Assembly: GCA_021817225.1 (NCBI GenBank)
Contig: JAKAVR010000013.1
Location: 1 to 41,239 of the forward strand
Direction of reading: 5' to 3'
Length of the DNA: 41,239 nucleotides
Source: Thermoplasmata archaeon
GTDB taxonomy: Archaea > Thermoplasmatota > Thermoplasmata > Sysuiplasmatales > Sysuiplasmataceae
A program made the translations under genes and the position numbers. Numbering within the stretch: the first letter of the stretch is position 1; the number at the start of each line of letters is the position of its first letter. Positions 32,402 to 41,239 of this stretch are shown piece after piece. The notes under the pieces were generated by a model that searched no databases, was not told the origin of the DNA, and worked only from the letters and a program-made list of their open reading frames with translations.

Positions 32402-32523
32402 CGCGCCGGCAGGTTCCCGGCTTACAGTCGTCCGGGACAGCCCGCCAAACGCTTTATAGAAACCATTTCTTCCCGCGATGATGCGGTCAGCGGCGTCACG
32501 CCATATCGCATGATCGGGCAATA

Positions 32524-33153
32524 TCAGGAGCCCCTGAATCCCTTGGCAATCACGTAAATCTCGGAACTCTGCTTCCTGCTTGCGGGCGGCTTGGAAAGCC
32601 TCACGGTGAGAAAAACAGCCTGAAGCTCATCAAGCAGCTGCCGTGTCATGTCGCCTTCGAACAGTTTTGCGACCAGAGAGCCGCCCTTCTTCAGGAGGGA
32701 GGATGCGACTTTCGCAGACATCCTCACAAGCTCAACAGAGCGGGCATGGTCGAGCGAATAGTTGCCGCTTATATCAGGCGACATGTCGGAGAATATGACG
32801 TCCACCCTCCCGCCAGTCTTCTCAAGCAGTATGCCGGTTGTTTCCGGGGATGTAACGTCACCCCTGAGAAGTGTTACTCCTTCCATGGGCCGGATTGTGG
32901 AAAGGTCGATGCCGCACACGCTTCCTCGCGGGCCCACTATCTGTGATTCTACCTGCAGCCAGCCGCCCGGCGCGGCGCCAAGATCAAGGCAGCTCATCCC
33001 TTCGGAGAGTATGTGGAACTTTTCCTGCAGCTGAAGCAGCTTGTAGGCTGCCCTGCTCCGGTAGTGTTCACTTTTGGCCTTCAGGTAATAATGCTCCCGC
33101 TTCTTGTCCTTCATCCAGCGTTTCGTCAACTTCTCTTCGGTGCTGAACACCAT
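32524..33153 (-). CDS. rlmE: 23S rRNA 2'-O-methyltransferase RlmE (FtsJ family)
   Basis: RlmE methylates a uridine ribose in the ribosomal A-loop using SAM. The SAM site is LDLGAAPGGW, and the K-D-K-E catalytic set is visible as SRAAYKL (Lys), FSDMSPDISG (Asp), LVAKLFEG (Lys) and SSEIYVI (Glu). Length (209) is typical. Eukaryotic-type FtsJ tRNA methylases share the fold, but the motif set and length fit RlmE. The membrane-protein gene follows on the same strand upstream of it. Confidence 0.93.
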   Translation of the reverse strand: MVFSTEEKLTKRWMKDKKREHYYLKAKSEHYRSRAAYKLLQLQEKFHILSEGMSCLDLGAAPGGWLQVESQIVGPRGSVCGIDLSTIRPMEGVTLLRGDVTSPETTGILLEKTGGRVDVIFSDMSPDISGNYSLDHARSVELVRMSAKVASSLLKKGGSLVAKLFEGDMTRQLLDELQAVFLTVRLSKPPASRKQSSEIYVIAKGFRGS

Positions 33154-33186
33154 GGAGCTGATAAAATAAACTTTCGGGAGCTGAGC

Positions 33187-33681
33187 TCAGACCCTGTTCC
33201 TGACTGCGGGGGCGGAGGAAGAATCACCCTTCCTGGCAAACACGCGTCTTGCGGTGAGCGACAGTGAGAAAACAGCAGTGAGCACGAGTGATACTGCGAG
33301 CAGGACAGCCGGATCCGCAGGCGATCCATTCAGGGCAGTGGTGAAGTCGCCGGAAGTCAGCAGACCGACAGCATAAGACACGACTGAGCCAAGCATCGAC
33401 AGGAGTGAAAAGAGCACCATCGGATAAGACCTTGAGGCGGAGAGGAGTATTGTCGCCTTCGCCAGAAGCACGCAGCCTCCCGCCATGGAGGCCATGACTA
33501 TAAGCAGATAATTGCCGAGTATGATCTGCAGGAAAGGGATGGATGGAAGCCTGGAAACAGGCAGGAACGATTCTATCAGGGACAGTGCAATAAGCGAGAA
33601 TCCCGAAGCATAGCCATTGACTATCTCCGATTTGCCAGTGATCAGCAAGTGCACAATTCTCTTCGCCCGCTGCACATTCAA
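33187..33681 (-). CDS. membrane protein of unknown function
   Basis: The 164-residue product has about four hydrophobic segments (around residues 25-45, 50-75, 85-108, 122-145) and a basic C-terminus. No family is recognised. It is 33 bases upstream of rlmE and in the same direction. Confidence 0.65.
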   Translation of the reverse strand: MNVQRAKRIVHLLITGKSEIVNGYASGFSLIALSLIESFLPVSRLPSIPFLQIILGNYLLIVMASMAGGCVLLAKATILLSASRSYPMVLFSLLSMLGSVVSYAVGLLTSGDFTTALNGSPADPAVLLAVSLVLTAVFSLSLTARRVFARKGDSSSAPAVRNRV

Positions 33682-33770
33682 TCGAGCCTTCCGGTGGTTA
33701 TTTCAAGCTTGTTGGCAGAATATCCATCTCTGCAACTCACTGGCAATTCCAGCAGATGAAAGGATGGAAA

Positions 33771-33779
33771 GTTTTATTC
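33771..33779 (+). promoter_or_regulatory. TATA box for the HAD gene
   Basis: GTTTTATTC lies about 50 bases upstream of the TTG start at 33828. Confidence 0.4.
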
Positions 33780-33827
33780 GGAGTTGCTCCTTGGAATCTC
33801 GCACGGTGCTGAAGCGCGGTAATCCTG

Positions 33828-34436
33828 TTGAAAAAGGTTCTATTTGTGGACATAGGCGGCGTATGCTGCGACAACCCATGGACTGTGCTGTCTGAGAAGC
33901 TCGATGCAAGGTTTGGCATTTCGTCAAGGAGCACACTGCCTGTTTTCGTCAGGGAGTCTGTGGATCTGGACATAGGGAGGACAGACTTCAGGCAGTTCTA
34001 CGAAAGGACAATCGTCGAAATGGGCATTCCGCTTGCTCTCGAGGAATTTATTGGTATGCACGATGACAGCCTGTCGTTGAAGAAGGACGTCTGCGCACTG
34101 CTCTACGAAGTCAGGAAGAGAAATAGAATAAGGCTCGTGGCGCTGAGCAACATGCCGGAACACACCTGGGCAGTACTCGAAAGGAGGTATTCGATGGCAG
34201 ACATGTTCGATGATTCTGTCCTCTCATATTCCTACTCTGTCATCAAACCCGATCCAGCAATATTCGACATAGCGCTCAGGAAGGCGGATATCGGTGCAGA
34301 AGAGGCGCTTTTTGTTGACGACAGGAAGGAAAATGTTGAGGCTGCGGGCAGAATCGGAATACAGTCCATACTCTTCACCTCTCCCGGCCAGCTCAGGAAG
34401 GACCTTTCAATGAACGGCCTCGTTCCGTTCCCCTGA
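33828..34436 (+). CDS. HAD-superfamily hydrolase
   Basis: This is a haloacid-dehalogenase-type phosphatase of subfamily I with an alpha-helical cap. Motif I is FVDIGGVCCDN, a form in which the usual second Asp is Gly (as in DLGGVL-type members). Motif II is VALSNMPE, motif III the Lys in VIKPDPAIFD, and motif IV FVDDRKENVEAA. Length is 202. The reported start is TTG. The substrate is unknown. Confidence 0.85.
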   Translation: MKKVLFVDIGGVCCDNPWTVLSEKLDARFGISSRSTLPVFVRESVDLDIGRTDFRQFYERTIVEMGIPLALEEFIGMHDDSLSLKKDVCALLYEVRKRNRIRLVALSNMPEHTWAVLERRYSMADMFDDSVLSYSYSVIKPDPAIFDIALRKADIGAEEALFVDDRKENVEAAGRIGIQSILFTSPGQLRKDLSMNGLVPFP

Positions 34437-34480
34437 CGGTCATAAAAGGATTTATCGGCCGCACGTCTTTAGCCAGGACG

Positions 34481-35506
34481 ATGAAGGGCAACGGAATCAC
34501 TTACGCGGCCTCCGGCGTTGACATAGACCTGAAGTCACAGTTCATAGACAGGCTGGTGGCCGAACTCAGGTTCAGGAGAAAAGGTGCAGGAAAACCCGTC
34601 GGTGTCGGCCATTTCACATCCACCATACCGTTCGGAAAGAGCATCCTGACTCTGGGTACCGACGGCGTAGGCTCAAAGCTGCTGGTTGCAAAGCAGCTGA
34701 ACAGATGGGACACGGTAGGCATAGACTGCGTCGCGATGAATGTCAACGATACAATATGCGTCGGCGCGGAACCCATTGCGCTTGTCGACTACATCGCCCT
34801 CCCCTATCCCGACACGCGGATTGCGTCCGAAATAGGAAAGGGTCTCAACAAGGGAGCGTCCCTTTCGAATGCGGAGATCGTGGGCGGCGAGGTCGCAGTG
34901 CTCAGGGACATGGTGAACGACGTGGACATCTCGGCGAGCTGTCTCGGCGTGGTGGAGAGGAAAAAGGTCATCACCGGAAATGCAATCAGGAAGGGAGACG
35001 AGATAGTTGGGATTGCAAGCAGCGGACTGCACTCAAACGGATACACGCTTGTCAGGAAGCTGCTCTCAGAGAGCGGCACCTGGCTGGAAGCGAAGTTTGG
35101 CTCAGGCACCCTGGGCAAAGAACTGCTCAGGCCGACCGAAATATATGTCAAGCCTGTCCTTGACGTACTGAAAAAGCACAACGTCACGGGCCTTGCAAAC
35201 GTGACAGGCGGAGGTTTCAGGAACATTCTCAGGCTGAAGAGAAATGTGAGATTCCTGATAGACAGCCTCCCCCGTGTTCCGAGGATTTTCCAGTTCCTTT
35301 CAGAGCTTGGGGGAATAAGCGACGAGGAAATGTTCCAGACATTCAACATGGGCACAGGCTTCGTTGTTGTCGCCCGCAAGGGAGAGGCAGAAGGCATCTG
35401 CCGCACACTGGGGAAGAATGGCAAGAGAGCATACGTCATAGGCAGCGTCCAGCAGGGCGACGGCGTCGAGCTTGAGCAGTACGGCGTGAGCTACAAGGAA
35501 TACTGA
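34481..35506 (+). CDS. purM: phosphoribosylformylglycinamidine cyclo-ligase (AIR synthetase)
   Basis: PurM closes the imidazole ring to make AIR in purine synthesis, consuming ATP. The family signatures are YAASGVDID, TLGTDGVGSKL, MNVNDTICVGAEPI and GLHSNGYTLVRKL, with GGGFRNILRL near residue 245. At 341 residues it is standard. TATA-like ATAAAAGG at 34442-34449 precedes it. No other pur gene is nearby; the next gene follows after 16 bases. Confidence 0.95.
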   Translation: MKGNGITYAASGVDIDLKSQFIDRLVAELRFRRKGAGKPVGVGHFTSTIPFGKSILTLGTDGVGSKLLVAKQLNRWDTVGIDCVAMNVNDTICVGAEPIALVDYIALPYPDTRIASEIGKGLNKGASLSNAEIVGGEVAVLRDMVNDVDISASCLGVVERKKVITGNAIRKGDEIVGIASSGLHSNGYTLVRKLLSESGTWLEAKFGSGTLGKELLRPTEIYVKPVLDVLKKHNVTGLANVTGGGFRNILRLKRNVRFLIDSLPRVPRIFQFLSELGGISDEEMFQTFNMGTGFVVVARKGEAEGICRTLGKNGKRAYVIGSVQQGDGVELEQYGVSYKEY

Positions 35507-35522
35507 GCAGGAGGATATCTGC

Positions 35523-37076
35523 TTGAAGAAAGGCGATTTGCTTGTCATCGGCAGGATCTACACGGGCAGGCGGTATGTCGGCTGCGTTGTTGTGAAGGAC
35601 GGCATGATTGCATTCTCGGGAAGCAGGGAGTCGGCGGAAAAGGAGTGGGAATGTGCCCGTAGAATCGAATGCGGGGGAGTGGTGATTCCTGGACTGATTG
35701 ACTCGCACATGCACCTCGCGGCAACGGGGCAGCGGTTGATTGGCGTGGACCTCAAGGGGTGCAGGAGCATCGCCGAGATGACCGGAAGGTTATCGGCGCA
35801 TGTCATGGAACTGGGGTTTGCTGTCGAAGGCGGATGGGACCATGAACTCTTTTCGGAAGGCAGATACCCGACTGCTGCGGATCTCGACAGGATCTCTGCC
35901 GACAGGCCAATCATACTCTACAGATTCTGCTCGCACGCGGCAGTCGTCAACACGCAGGTGCTGAAGCTCGCAGGGGTAATAGCCGAAACGCCAGATCCGC
36001 AGGGAGGGATAATAGGCAGGGACCGAAGCGGAAACCCGGACGGCATGTTTTTCGACGCAGCTATTGAAAAGCACATCTACCCGGTGGAGGCGGCACTGAC
36101 TTCCTCCACACTTGAAAAGGCGGTGGAGAGGGCGGCAGATTACGCTGTCGGGAGGGGACTGACGACCCTTGTAGCGATGAATGCCGATCTTGGCGAGGTG
36201 GAGGCGATCATGAAGGCAGCCGAAAGGGGGAGTGTGAAGTGCAGGGTCAGGATATTCCTTTCAAGGGATGCGTTTGAAATGTTCGAAGGGATCCCGCGTT
36301 TCGCGGATGCGCGACTTGTCCGCATAGCCGGCCTGAAGCTTTTCGCGGACGGTGCCTTCGGCGCGCACACTGCCCTGCTTTCCGCCCCTTACAGCGATAT
36401 GGATACATGCGGCCTGTCGCTCATGCCGGTGGAGGAGATGGAGAAGTACATGGAAGTGGCCGCAGGGAAGGGGCTGATTGTTGCCGTGCATGCAATAGGG
36501 GACAGGGCCGCCGAGGTTGCGCTTTCAGCAGCCTCAAGTGCAGGGCTGACAGCCCCGAAGGTGAGGCTTGAGCATGCCGCACTGACACCGGAGAATGTGC
36601 TTCTCATGCTCTCCAGGGTAAGGCCGGCGCTTGCAGTCCAGCCGCACTTTCTCGTGGGTGACTGGTGGCTCGGAAAAAGGCTTGGAGAAAGGTGCAGCAG
36701 CTGCTACCTTTTCAGCACGTACATGAGCATGGGGCTGATCGTTGCTGGCTCAAGCGACTCGCCTGTGGAGCCGCTTGATCCGTGGACTGGAATGCTTGCC
36801 GCAATGGACAGGGGTGCCAGTTCATCCGTCGAGATGGCCAGGCTCACCGCTTCCGAGGCGCTTGACGTGCATGAAGCTCTTTCCATGTACACGGTGAATG
36901 GCGGATACGCTGCAGGCGAGGGTGACAGACTGGGGTCGCTGGAGCAGGGTAACTACGCGGATGCGGTATTCCTTGAAAACAGGGAACTCGATCTGGCGAC
37001 TGTGGAGAAGCCCGAAATACTTGCAACAATGGTCGGCGGGAACATTGTATACTCAAGCGGGGACAGACTGAAGTGA
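35523..37076 (+). CDS. amidohydrolase-family protein (YtcJ-like)
   Basis: The TIM-barrel metallohydrolase has the metal motif IPGLIDSHMHLAATGQ, the central LKLFADGAFGAHTALL, and the later metal ligands VAVHAIGDRAAE, LEHAALT and SSDSPVEPLDPW. The substrate is unknown; the YtcJ-like branch is mostly uncharacterised. The start is TTG at 35523, strongly supported by GCAGGAGG 8 bases upstream. It lies 16 bases after purM, so the two are probably co-transcribed. Confidence 0.85.
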   Translation: MKKGDLLVIGRIYTGRRYVGCVVVKDGMIAFSGSRESAEKEWECARRIECGGVVIPGLIDSHMHLAATGQRLIGVDLKGCRSIAEMTGRLSAHVMELGFAVEGGWDHELFSEGRYPTAADLDRISADRPIILYRFCSHAAVVNTQVLKLAGVIAETPDPQGGIIGRDRSGNPDGMFFDAAIEKHIYPVEAALTSSTLEKAVERAADYAVGRGLTTLVAMNADLGEVEAIMKAAERGSVKCRVRIFLSRDAFEMFEGIPRFADARLVRIAGLKLFADGAFGAHTALLSAPYSDMDTCGLSLMPVEEMEKYMEVAAGKGLIVAVHAIGDRAAEVALSAASSAGLTAPKVRLEHAALTPENVLLMLSRVRPALAVQPHFLVGDWWLGKRLGERCSSCYLFSTYMSMGLIVAGSSDSPVEPLDPWTGMLAAMDRGASSSVEMARLTASEALDVHEALSMYTVNGGYAAGEGDRLGSLEQGNYADAVFLENRELDLATVEKPEILATMVGGNIVYSSGDRLK

Positions 37077-37077
37077 C

Positions 37078-37947
37078 TCAGGGCCTGACTTTCCTGTATA
37101 TCATGACAGGGCATGGTGCATTCTTCATCAGATACTCGAATGCGCCGCCGGAGTAGAACGGGAGCGCGGACCTCGATATGTGTGAGGATATCAGCACAAG
37201 TGAGTACTTTTCCTTGGCGAGCTCGTTGAGGATCGCATCCGCCACCTTTGTCCCGTAGTACACTTTTGCGAAAGTCCTGTACTCGCCCGCGCCCGCATGG
37301 TTGCGCTGCGCCTCCTTCCTTACGGTGCCGTCAGGCATCCTGTACTGTATTATCGGAAGGCCCCCGAGTTCGTCCGAGAGCGTCTTTGCTATCTTCAGGA
37401 CCTCCCTCCCCTCGGCGTCCCCCTTTATTGCGACAAGCATCTTGCCCTTCTGCCTGGAAGGCATCGCAAGCGTCAGCTTGTTGAGCATCATTACGCTGCA
37501 GGTTGCGCTCCGGACAATGCTCCTTGTCTTGCTTCCGAACCTGAAGCTCCTCTTCCCTTCGTGCGGGTTGATTACAAACATCAGCAGGCCCCTGTCCATC
37601 TGTCCGGCCTCCTCGAGTATGCAGTTGACGATCGACTTCGAGTTCTTGACCTCGGGCGTGACATTTACCTCGTTTGCGTAACCTGCCTCAACCGCTGCAA
37701 TGGAAATCCTGGTGCTCTTCTTCCACTTGTCTATGACCTCCAGCGGGAAGGTCGTGTCTATCACATTCAGCGTCACAATGTTTCCGCCCGGAGCAAGAAG
37801 CTTCTTCGCCAGCGGTACCATGAGCTGGGCCGTCTCCCTCGAGTCCGTTGGAATCAGTATCTTCGGGAATTTGAGCCTGCCTGCCGCTGTCTCATGCGGA
37901 TCCGGCACCGGGTCCTGTCCTGCCGATTCTTTCATCTGCGATACCAC
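37078..37947 (-). CDS. tandem universal stress protein
   Basis: Two USP-like folds lie in one chain: residues about 28-160 (FPKILIPTDSRETAQLMVPLA, RSATCSVMML) and about 165-285 (KGKMLVAIKGDAEGREVLKIA, SLVLISSHISR, NAPCPVMIYRK). USP folds commonly bind nucleotides and accompany transporters; KdpD sensors contain one. The gene is 52 bases downstream of kdpC on the same strand, so it may modulate Kdp. This coupling is inference. It converges on the amidohydrolase gene with 1 base between. Confidence 0.8.
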   Translation of the reverse strand: MVSQMKESAGQDPVPDPHETAAGRLKFPKILIPTDSRETAQLMVPLAKKLLAPGGNIVTLNVIDTTFPLEVIDKWKKSTRISIAAVEAGYANEVNVTPEVKNSKSIVNCILEEAGQMDRGLLMFVINPHEGKRSFRFGSKTRSIVRSATCSVMMLNKLTLAMPSRQKGKMLVAIKGDAEGREVLKIAKTLSDELGGLPIIQYRMPDGTVRKEAQRNHAGAGEYRTFAKVYYGTKVADAILNELAKEKYSLVLISSHISRSALPFYSGGAFEYLMKNAPCPVMIYRKVRP

Positions 37948-37999
37948 ATTACATTTTCTTGATAATTCAACTTAACTGGACTTCCGGCAAAGATGCGTT

Positions 38000-38611
38000 T
38001 CAAGTGATCACCCCTTTGCTCAAAAGCACATTGTGAAGCGCTATGTCGAGCGTCACTACGTTCACGTATGTGCTGCCCATGAAACCGAAGAGGGGATATG
38101 TTGTGTGCTCACCTACGAGCTTCTGCAGGTAGCTGACGTTGAGGTGCGTGTAGAATGCGACCCTCGTCAGCTGGAAATAGGCGAAACCGACGGTTATGTC
38201 GGGATCGAACCCGGACGCCGAAGGCTCAACGCCATTAACCGGTACCTGGGTGCCGTTCGGGACCATGCCCGTCCTGATCAGGAATTCGGTGTAGTTCTTT
38301 GTCTGGTTGTAGAACTGCTGTGTGGCAATGCCAAGCGCCGAGCCGCCGGAGCCGTTCGAGCTGTTGTATCCAACGGATGAGACGCGCGGCCAGAAATAGT
38401 ACGGGGCGGAGAAATTCTCACCTATGAACTTGGACGCTATTACCGTCCCGTTCTGGCTTATCAGGCTCCCGTCCGCCTGGTAGCCGAGGCCTATGCCGTG
38501 CGCCACAACCGCAATAAAGCCGGGGTAGGCAAAGCCGAGGAGGACAAAGAAGATGAGAGACATCACCGCCACGGCCCTCAGGTGGGAGATGAGATTCTGC
38601 TTTTCAGACAT
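38000..38611 (-). CDS. kdpC: potassium-transporting ATPase subunit C
   Basis: KdpC stabilises KdpB and aids ATP binding in the high-affinity K+ pump. The start MSEKQN (38611) overlaps the end of kdpB by 8 bp; the longer ORF is not used. An N-terminal membrane helix (about residues 8-35) precedes the external domain with SKFIGENFSAPYYFWPRVS. Further conserved features are GSALGIATQQF-like sequence and a C-terminal VNVVTLDIAL. Length is about 203. Confidence 0.94.
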   Translation of the reverse strand: MSEKQNLISHLRAVAVMSLIFFVLLGFAYPGFIAVVAHGIGLGYQADGSLISQNGTVIASKFIGENFSAPYYFWPRVSSVGYNSSNGSGGSALGIATQQFYNQTKNYTEFLIRTGMVPNGTQVPVNGVEPSASGFDPDITVGFAYFQLTRVAFYTHLNVSYLQKLVGEHTTYPLFGFMGSTYVNVVTLDIALHNVLLSKGVIT

Positions 38612-40637
38612 AGAACACCCCCAGCAGCATGGCAATCAGCTTTATCCCTATGAATGCCGAAACGAGCCCGCCCAGGCCGTACAGGAGCATGTTCCTCCTG
38701 AGCAGGGTGGGCGCATCAGTTGCCTGGAACCTGGCGCCGCGCATCGAGACGGGTATGAGTAAAGGTATTATGATCGCGTTGAAAATCAGTGTGGAAAGCA
38801 CGGCAACGGTGGCAGGGTAGATATGGAGTATGTTCAATGCGCCGAGCGAGGGAATGAAGGATGAGAACATCGCAGGTATTATTGCGAAATATTTCGCAAC
38901 GTCGTTTGTTATGCTGAATGTTGTGAGCGCCCCCCTTGTTATGAGAAGCTGCTTGCCGAGCGCAACTATCTCTATGAGCTTGGTGGGATCGGAATCGAGG
39001 TCGACCATGTTTGCAGCGTCCTTCGCCACCGCCGTCCCCGAGTTCATCGCGAGGCCAACATCCGCCTGGGCAAGTGCGGGAGCGTCATTGGAACCGTCGC
39101 CTGTCATTGCAATCAGGTGGTTCTTCCCCTGCTCCCTGACTATAATCTCCATCTTGTCCTTCGGCGTCGCCTCCGCCCTGAATTCGTCCACACCCACCTT
39201 CTTCGCGATGCTCTGGGCAGTGAGGAAATTGTCACCAGTCACCATTATGGTCCGGATGCCCATGTTCTTGAGCTCGCTTATCCGCGCATCTATTCCGGGC
39301 TTGATTATATCCTGCAGTATGATGAGGCCCTCTATCTCGCCGTTCCTTGTGAGCAGAAGTGGTGTCGAGCCTTCCATCGATGCGTCGTGAATCTCCCTCC
39401 TTATTTCGGCAGGTACGTGCGTCCCCGCCCTCTCCATCGTGTCTGCTGAGCCCTTCCTGATTTTCGTCCCGTCAGGGGCATCGGAGCCGCTCATCCTTGT
39501 CTCGGCAGTGAATCGGATCGGTTTCAGGTCCGAAATTACTTGCTTGTCAGCACGTGCCCCCCTGGCATATGCGAGCCGCATTGTCGACACACCCTCAGGG
39601 GTGGTGTCGAGGGCTGACGAGAGGTATGCCGACTGAAGGACTTCATTCTCATCCTTGCCCGGCGCTGCTATGATCTTTGTTGCGACCCTGTTGCCTATGG
39701 TGATTGTGCCTGTCTTGTCAAGAAGAAGGACATCGAGGTCACCTGCTGTCTCGACCGCCTTGCCGCTCTTTGCAATGACGTTGTACCTGACGACCCTGTT
39801 CACGCCTGCGATCCTTATCGAGGGGAGCAGGGCGCCGATTGTTGTGGGCATCAGGCAAATCAGCAGCGCGATCAGGGCACCTATGTCCACCGAGAACCTG
39901 AAGAACTGTGAAATGGGTATGAGTGTTGAAATCACCACGATAAGCATCATGCTCAGGGAGACAAGCAGCTGGCTTAGCGCAATTTCGTTCTGGGTCTTCT
40001 GCCTGTTTGCCCCCTCCACCAGGTTTATCATCTGGTCGAGGAAAGTGCTGCCCGGATCGTTGCTCACCCTTGCTTTTCCCTCGCCCGAAAGGACTGTCGT
40101 GCCGCCCAGGAGCGAATCCTTGTCACCGCCTGTTTCCTTCACCTGCGGCTCGGACTCGCCTGTCATCATTGACTCGTTGACAACGAGTGCGCCCTCAACC
40201 ACCTGGCAGTCTATGGGAACCGTGTCCCCTTCTTTGAGCGCAACAATGTCCCCCTTCCTGAGTTCGCTGCTCTTTGTCGTTACAAGGGAGCCCGAGCCGG
40301 TGATTTTCATTGCATCAGTTTCCGAGCGCAGGCCCTTCAGGGATTCGGCATTTGCCTTCCCCTGGGCATCCGCAAGGGACTCCGATAAATTGGCGAACCA
40401 GAGTGTGAAGAAAAGAATGAGCGTTATCTCAAGGTAGTAGTAGAAGTTGTAACTCTTTCCGAGCAGACCTTCGAACAGGGAAGGCAGGAAGGTGATCAGT
40501 GCGGCGAGTATAGTGCTCAGATAGACAACAAACATCACCGGATTGTGGACGGCCCTCGCGGGATGAAAGCCGGTGAAGGAGCCGACAATCGCATCCCTCC
40601 TGTATTTTCTGGCAAGCCTCGTGGCATCGCTCAGCAT
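38604..40637 (-). CDS. kdpB: potassium-transporting ATPase subunit B (P-type)
   Basis: KdpB is the P-type ATPase that drives KdpFABC. Phosphorylation occurs at the Asp in LLLDKTGTITIG. Other marks are TGES, MTGDGSNDAPALAQADVGLAM, AKDAANMVDLDSDPTKL and the hinge TGDNFLTAQSIAKKVGVDEF. The preferred ATG at 40637 is preceded by GGGGGGATAAG and follows the kdpA stop by 1 base, giving 677 residues; the ORF-track start lies inside kdpA. Confidence 0.97.
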   Translation of the reverse strand: MLSDATRLARKYRRDAIVGSFTGFHPARAVHNPVMFVVYLSTILAALITFLPSLFEGLLGKSYNFYYYLEITLILFFTLWFANLSESLADAQGKANAESLKGLRSETDAMKITGSGSLVTTKSSELRKGDIVALKEGDTVPIDCQVVEGALVVNESMMTGESEPQVKETGGDKDSLLGGTTVLSGEGKARVSNDPGSTFLDQMINLVEGANRQKTQNEIALSQLLVSLSMMLIVVISTLIPISQFFRFSVDIGALIALLICLMPTTIGALLPSIRIAGVNRVVRYNVIAKSGKAVETAGDLDVLLLDKTGTITIGNRVATKIIAAPGKDENEVLQSAYLSSALDTTPEGVSTMRLAYARGARADKQVISDLKPIRFTAETRMSGSDAPDGTKIRKGSADTMERAGTHVPAEIRREIHDASMEGSTPLLLTRNGEIEGLIILQDIIKPGIDARISELKNMGIRTIMVTGDNFLTAQSIAKKVGVDEFRAEATPKDKMEIIVREQGKNHLIAMTGDGSNDAPALAQADVGLAMNSGTAVAKDAANMVDLDSDPTKLIEIVALGKQLLITRGALTTFSITNDVAKYFAIIPAMFSSFIPSLGALNILHIYPATVAVLSTLIFNAIIIPLLIPVSMRGARFQATDAPTLLRRNMLLYGLGGLVSAFIGIKLIAMLLGVFYV

Positions 40638-40638
40638 C

Positions 40639-41239
40639 TTATCCCCCCAGGAAACCGGCAAGCGGTCCAAGCGCAAGCACGGGCAGGAAAAGGAGTGCGC
40701 TCAGCACGATGATGAATGCAAAGAGGAAAACGGCGAATATAGGGTCATCGACAAGCGCTGCGCTTTTCGTCTGTGCCAGCGGTTTTGTGGTGGCGAGAAC
40801 ACCCGCGATTGCGAACGCTATTATTATGGGCCCGAACCGGCCAATCAGCATCACAAGCGCTTCTGCGACGTAAAAGAAATTCGTGTTTTGTGGAGCCAGC
40901 AGATACCCGAACGCAGAGCCGTTGTTTGCAGCCGCACTTGTGAATTCATACAGGAGTGCGGTGAACGCTTCGTTTGGTGGCAGGCCTATGAAGCCTGCGT
41001 AGCCGGACATCACCGAAATAGCAACAGGAGCCAGTATAATGACAGGGTGAATTAGTATGAAGAGCACTGAATATCTCATGACACCCGTTGAAATCTTCTT
41101 GCCAAGGAATTCGGGTGTCCTGCCAACCATGAGGCCCGAAATGAACACCGCCAGTATGACATAGATGAGAAGGTTCATCAGGCCCGTTCCGACGCCGCCT
41201 GGTGAACCCTGCACCTCCATTCCAAACAGTGCGCTTGCC
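40639..41239 (-). CDS. kdpA: potassium-transporting ATPase subunit A, C-terminal part (partial)
   Basis: The gene enters at the right edge and ends at TAA 40639. About 200 residues are present. They include GRTPEFLGKKIS and the last selectivity-filter region GLPPNEAF...SAAANNGSAFGYL, followed by transmembrane segments. KdpA forms the K+-selective channel of the pump. N-terminal residues are outside the window. kdpABC are arranged as an operon with overlapping or adjacent ends. No kdpD or kdpE is seen. Confidence 0.95.
   Translation of the reverse strand, partial: ASALFGMEVQGSPGGVGTGLMNLLIYVILAVFISGLMVGRTPEFLGKKISTGVMRYSVLFILIHPVIILAPVAISVMSGYAGFIGLPPNEAFTALLYEFTSAAANNGSAFGYLLAPQNTNFFYVAEALVMLIGRFGPIIIAFAIAGVLATTKPLAQTKSAALVDDPIFAVFLFAFIIVLSALLFLPVLALGPLAGFLGG

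Noticed and set aside
32475-32537. C/D box small RNA (GATGATG ... CTGA)
   Set aside because: The C box lacks its last A, no D' box is present, and the D box lies within rlmE coding sequence.

Overview
The window is archaeal and fits the Thermoplasmata best. The evidence is an archaeal-type str operon (uS12, uS7, EF-2, EF-1alpha, uS10), two tRNA genes whose tiny introns have bulge-helix-bulge folds, archaeosine tRNA-guanine transglycosylase, a Pcc1-like KEOPS subunit, Pth2, DUF99, TATA-type promoters with several probably leaderless starts, and a large secreted thermopsin-type protein of the kind found in acidophilic heterotrophs. Assignment below class level is inference.

Left to right. 1-8.5 kb: the 3' part of a frame-disrupted ABC ATPase gene, an intron-containing tRNA-Ser(GCU), homoserine kinase, then the str block on the minus strand. 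EF-2 carries a 319-residue intein inside its P-loop, and a LysE-type exporter gene on the opposite strand separates fusA from tuf. 8.5-11.5 kb: two paralogous GNAT acetyltransferases flanking an unknown gene, the tRNA methyltransferase TrmO, and a GYD-domain protein. 11.7-13.4 kb: an IS256-family element with imperfect terminal repeats and an 8-bp target duplication, inserted into a small gene that also has a nonsense codon. 13.4-17.4 kb: a PIN-like small gene and a 1245-residue thermopsin/YVTN/PEGA surface protein. 17.6-20.4 kb: a decayed mobile element with a phage-type Dam methylase and serine recombinase (ancestrally overlapping by 4 nt), unidentified broken genes, a cluster of GGGTAACY motifs, and a probable tyrosine-recombinase remnant ending beside tRNA-Leu(UAA).

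20.6-41.2 kb is again ordinary chromosome: aldehyde dehydrogenase; a membrane protein-pth2-DUF99 operon; tgtA; a membrane protein-wHTH-pcc1 cluster; a secreted protein; MscS channel; lutC and a fused lutB-lutA; peroxiredoxin; RlmE; HAD hydrolase; purM; amidohydrolase; a tandem universal stress protein; and kdpC, kdpB and the end of kdpA, running off the right edge.

Two functional themes recur. One is translation and tRNA maturation (str operon, tRNAs with introns, TgtA, Pcc1, TrmO, Pth2, RlmE). The other is membrane and stress homeostasis (Kdp plus USP, MscS, peroxiredoxin, LUD proteins). Only two stretches show clear signs of mobile DNA, and both are largely decayed. No CRISPR array, rRNA gene or intact prophage is visible.
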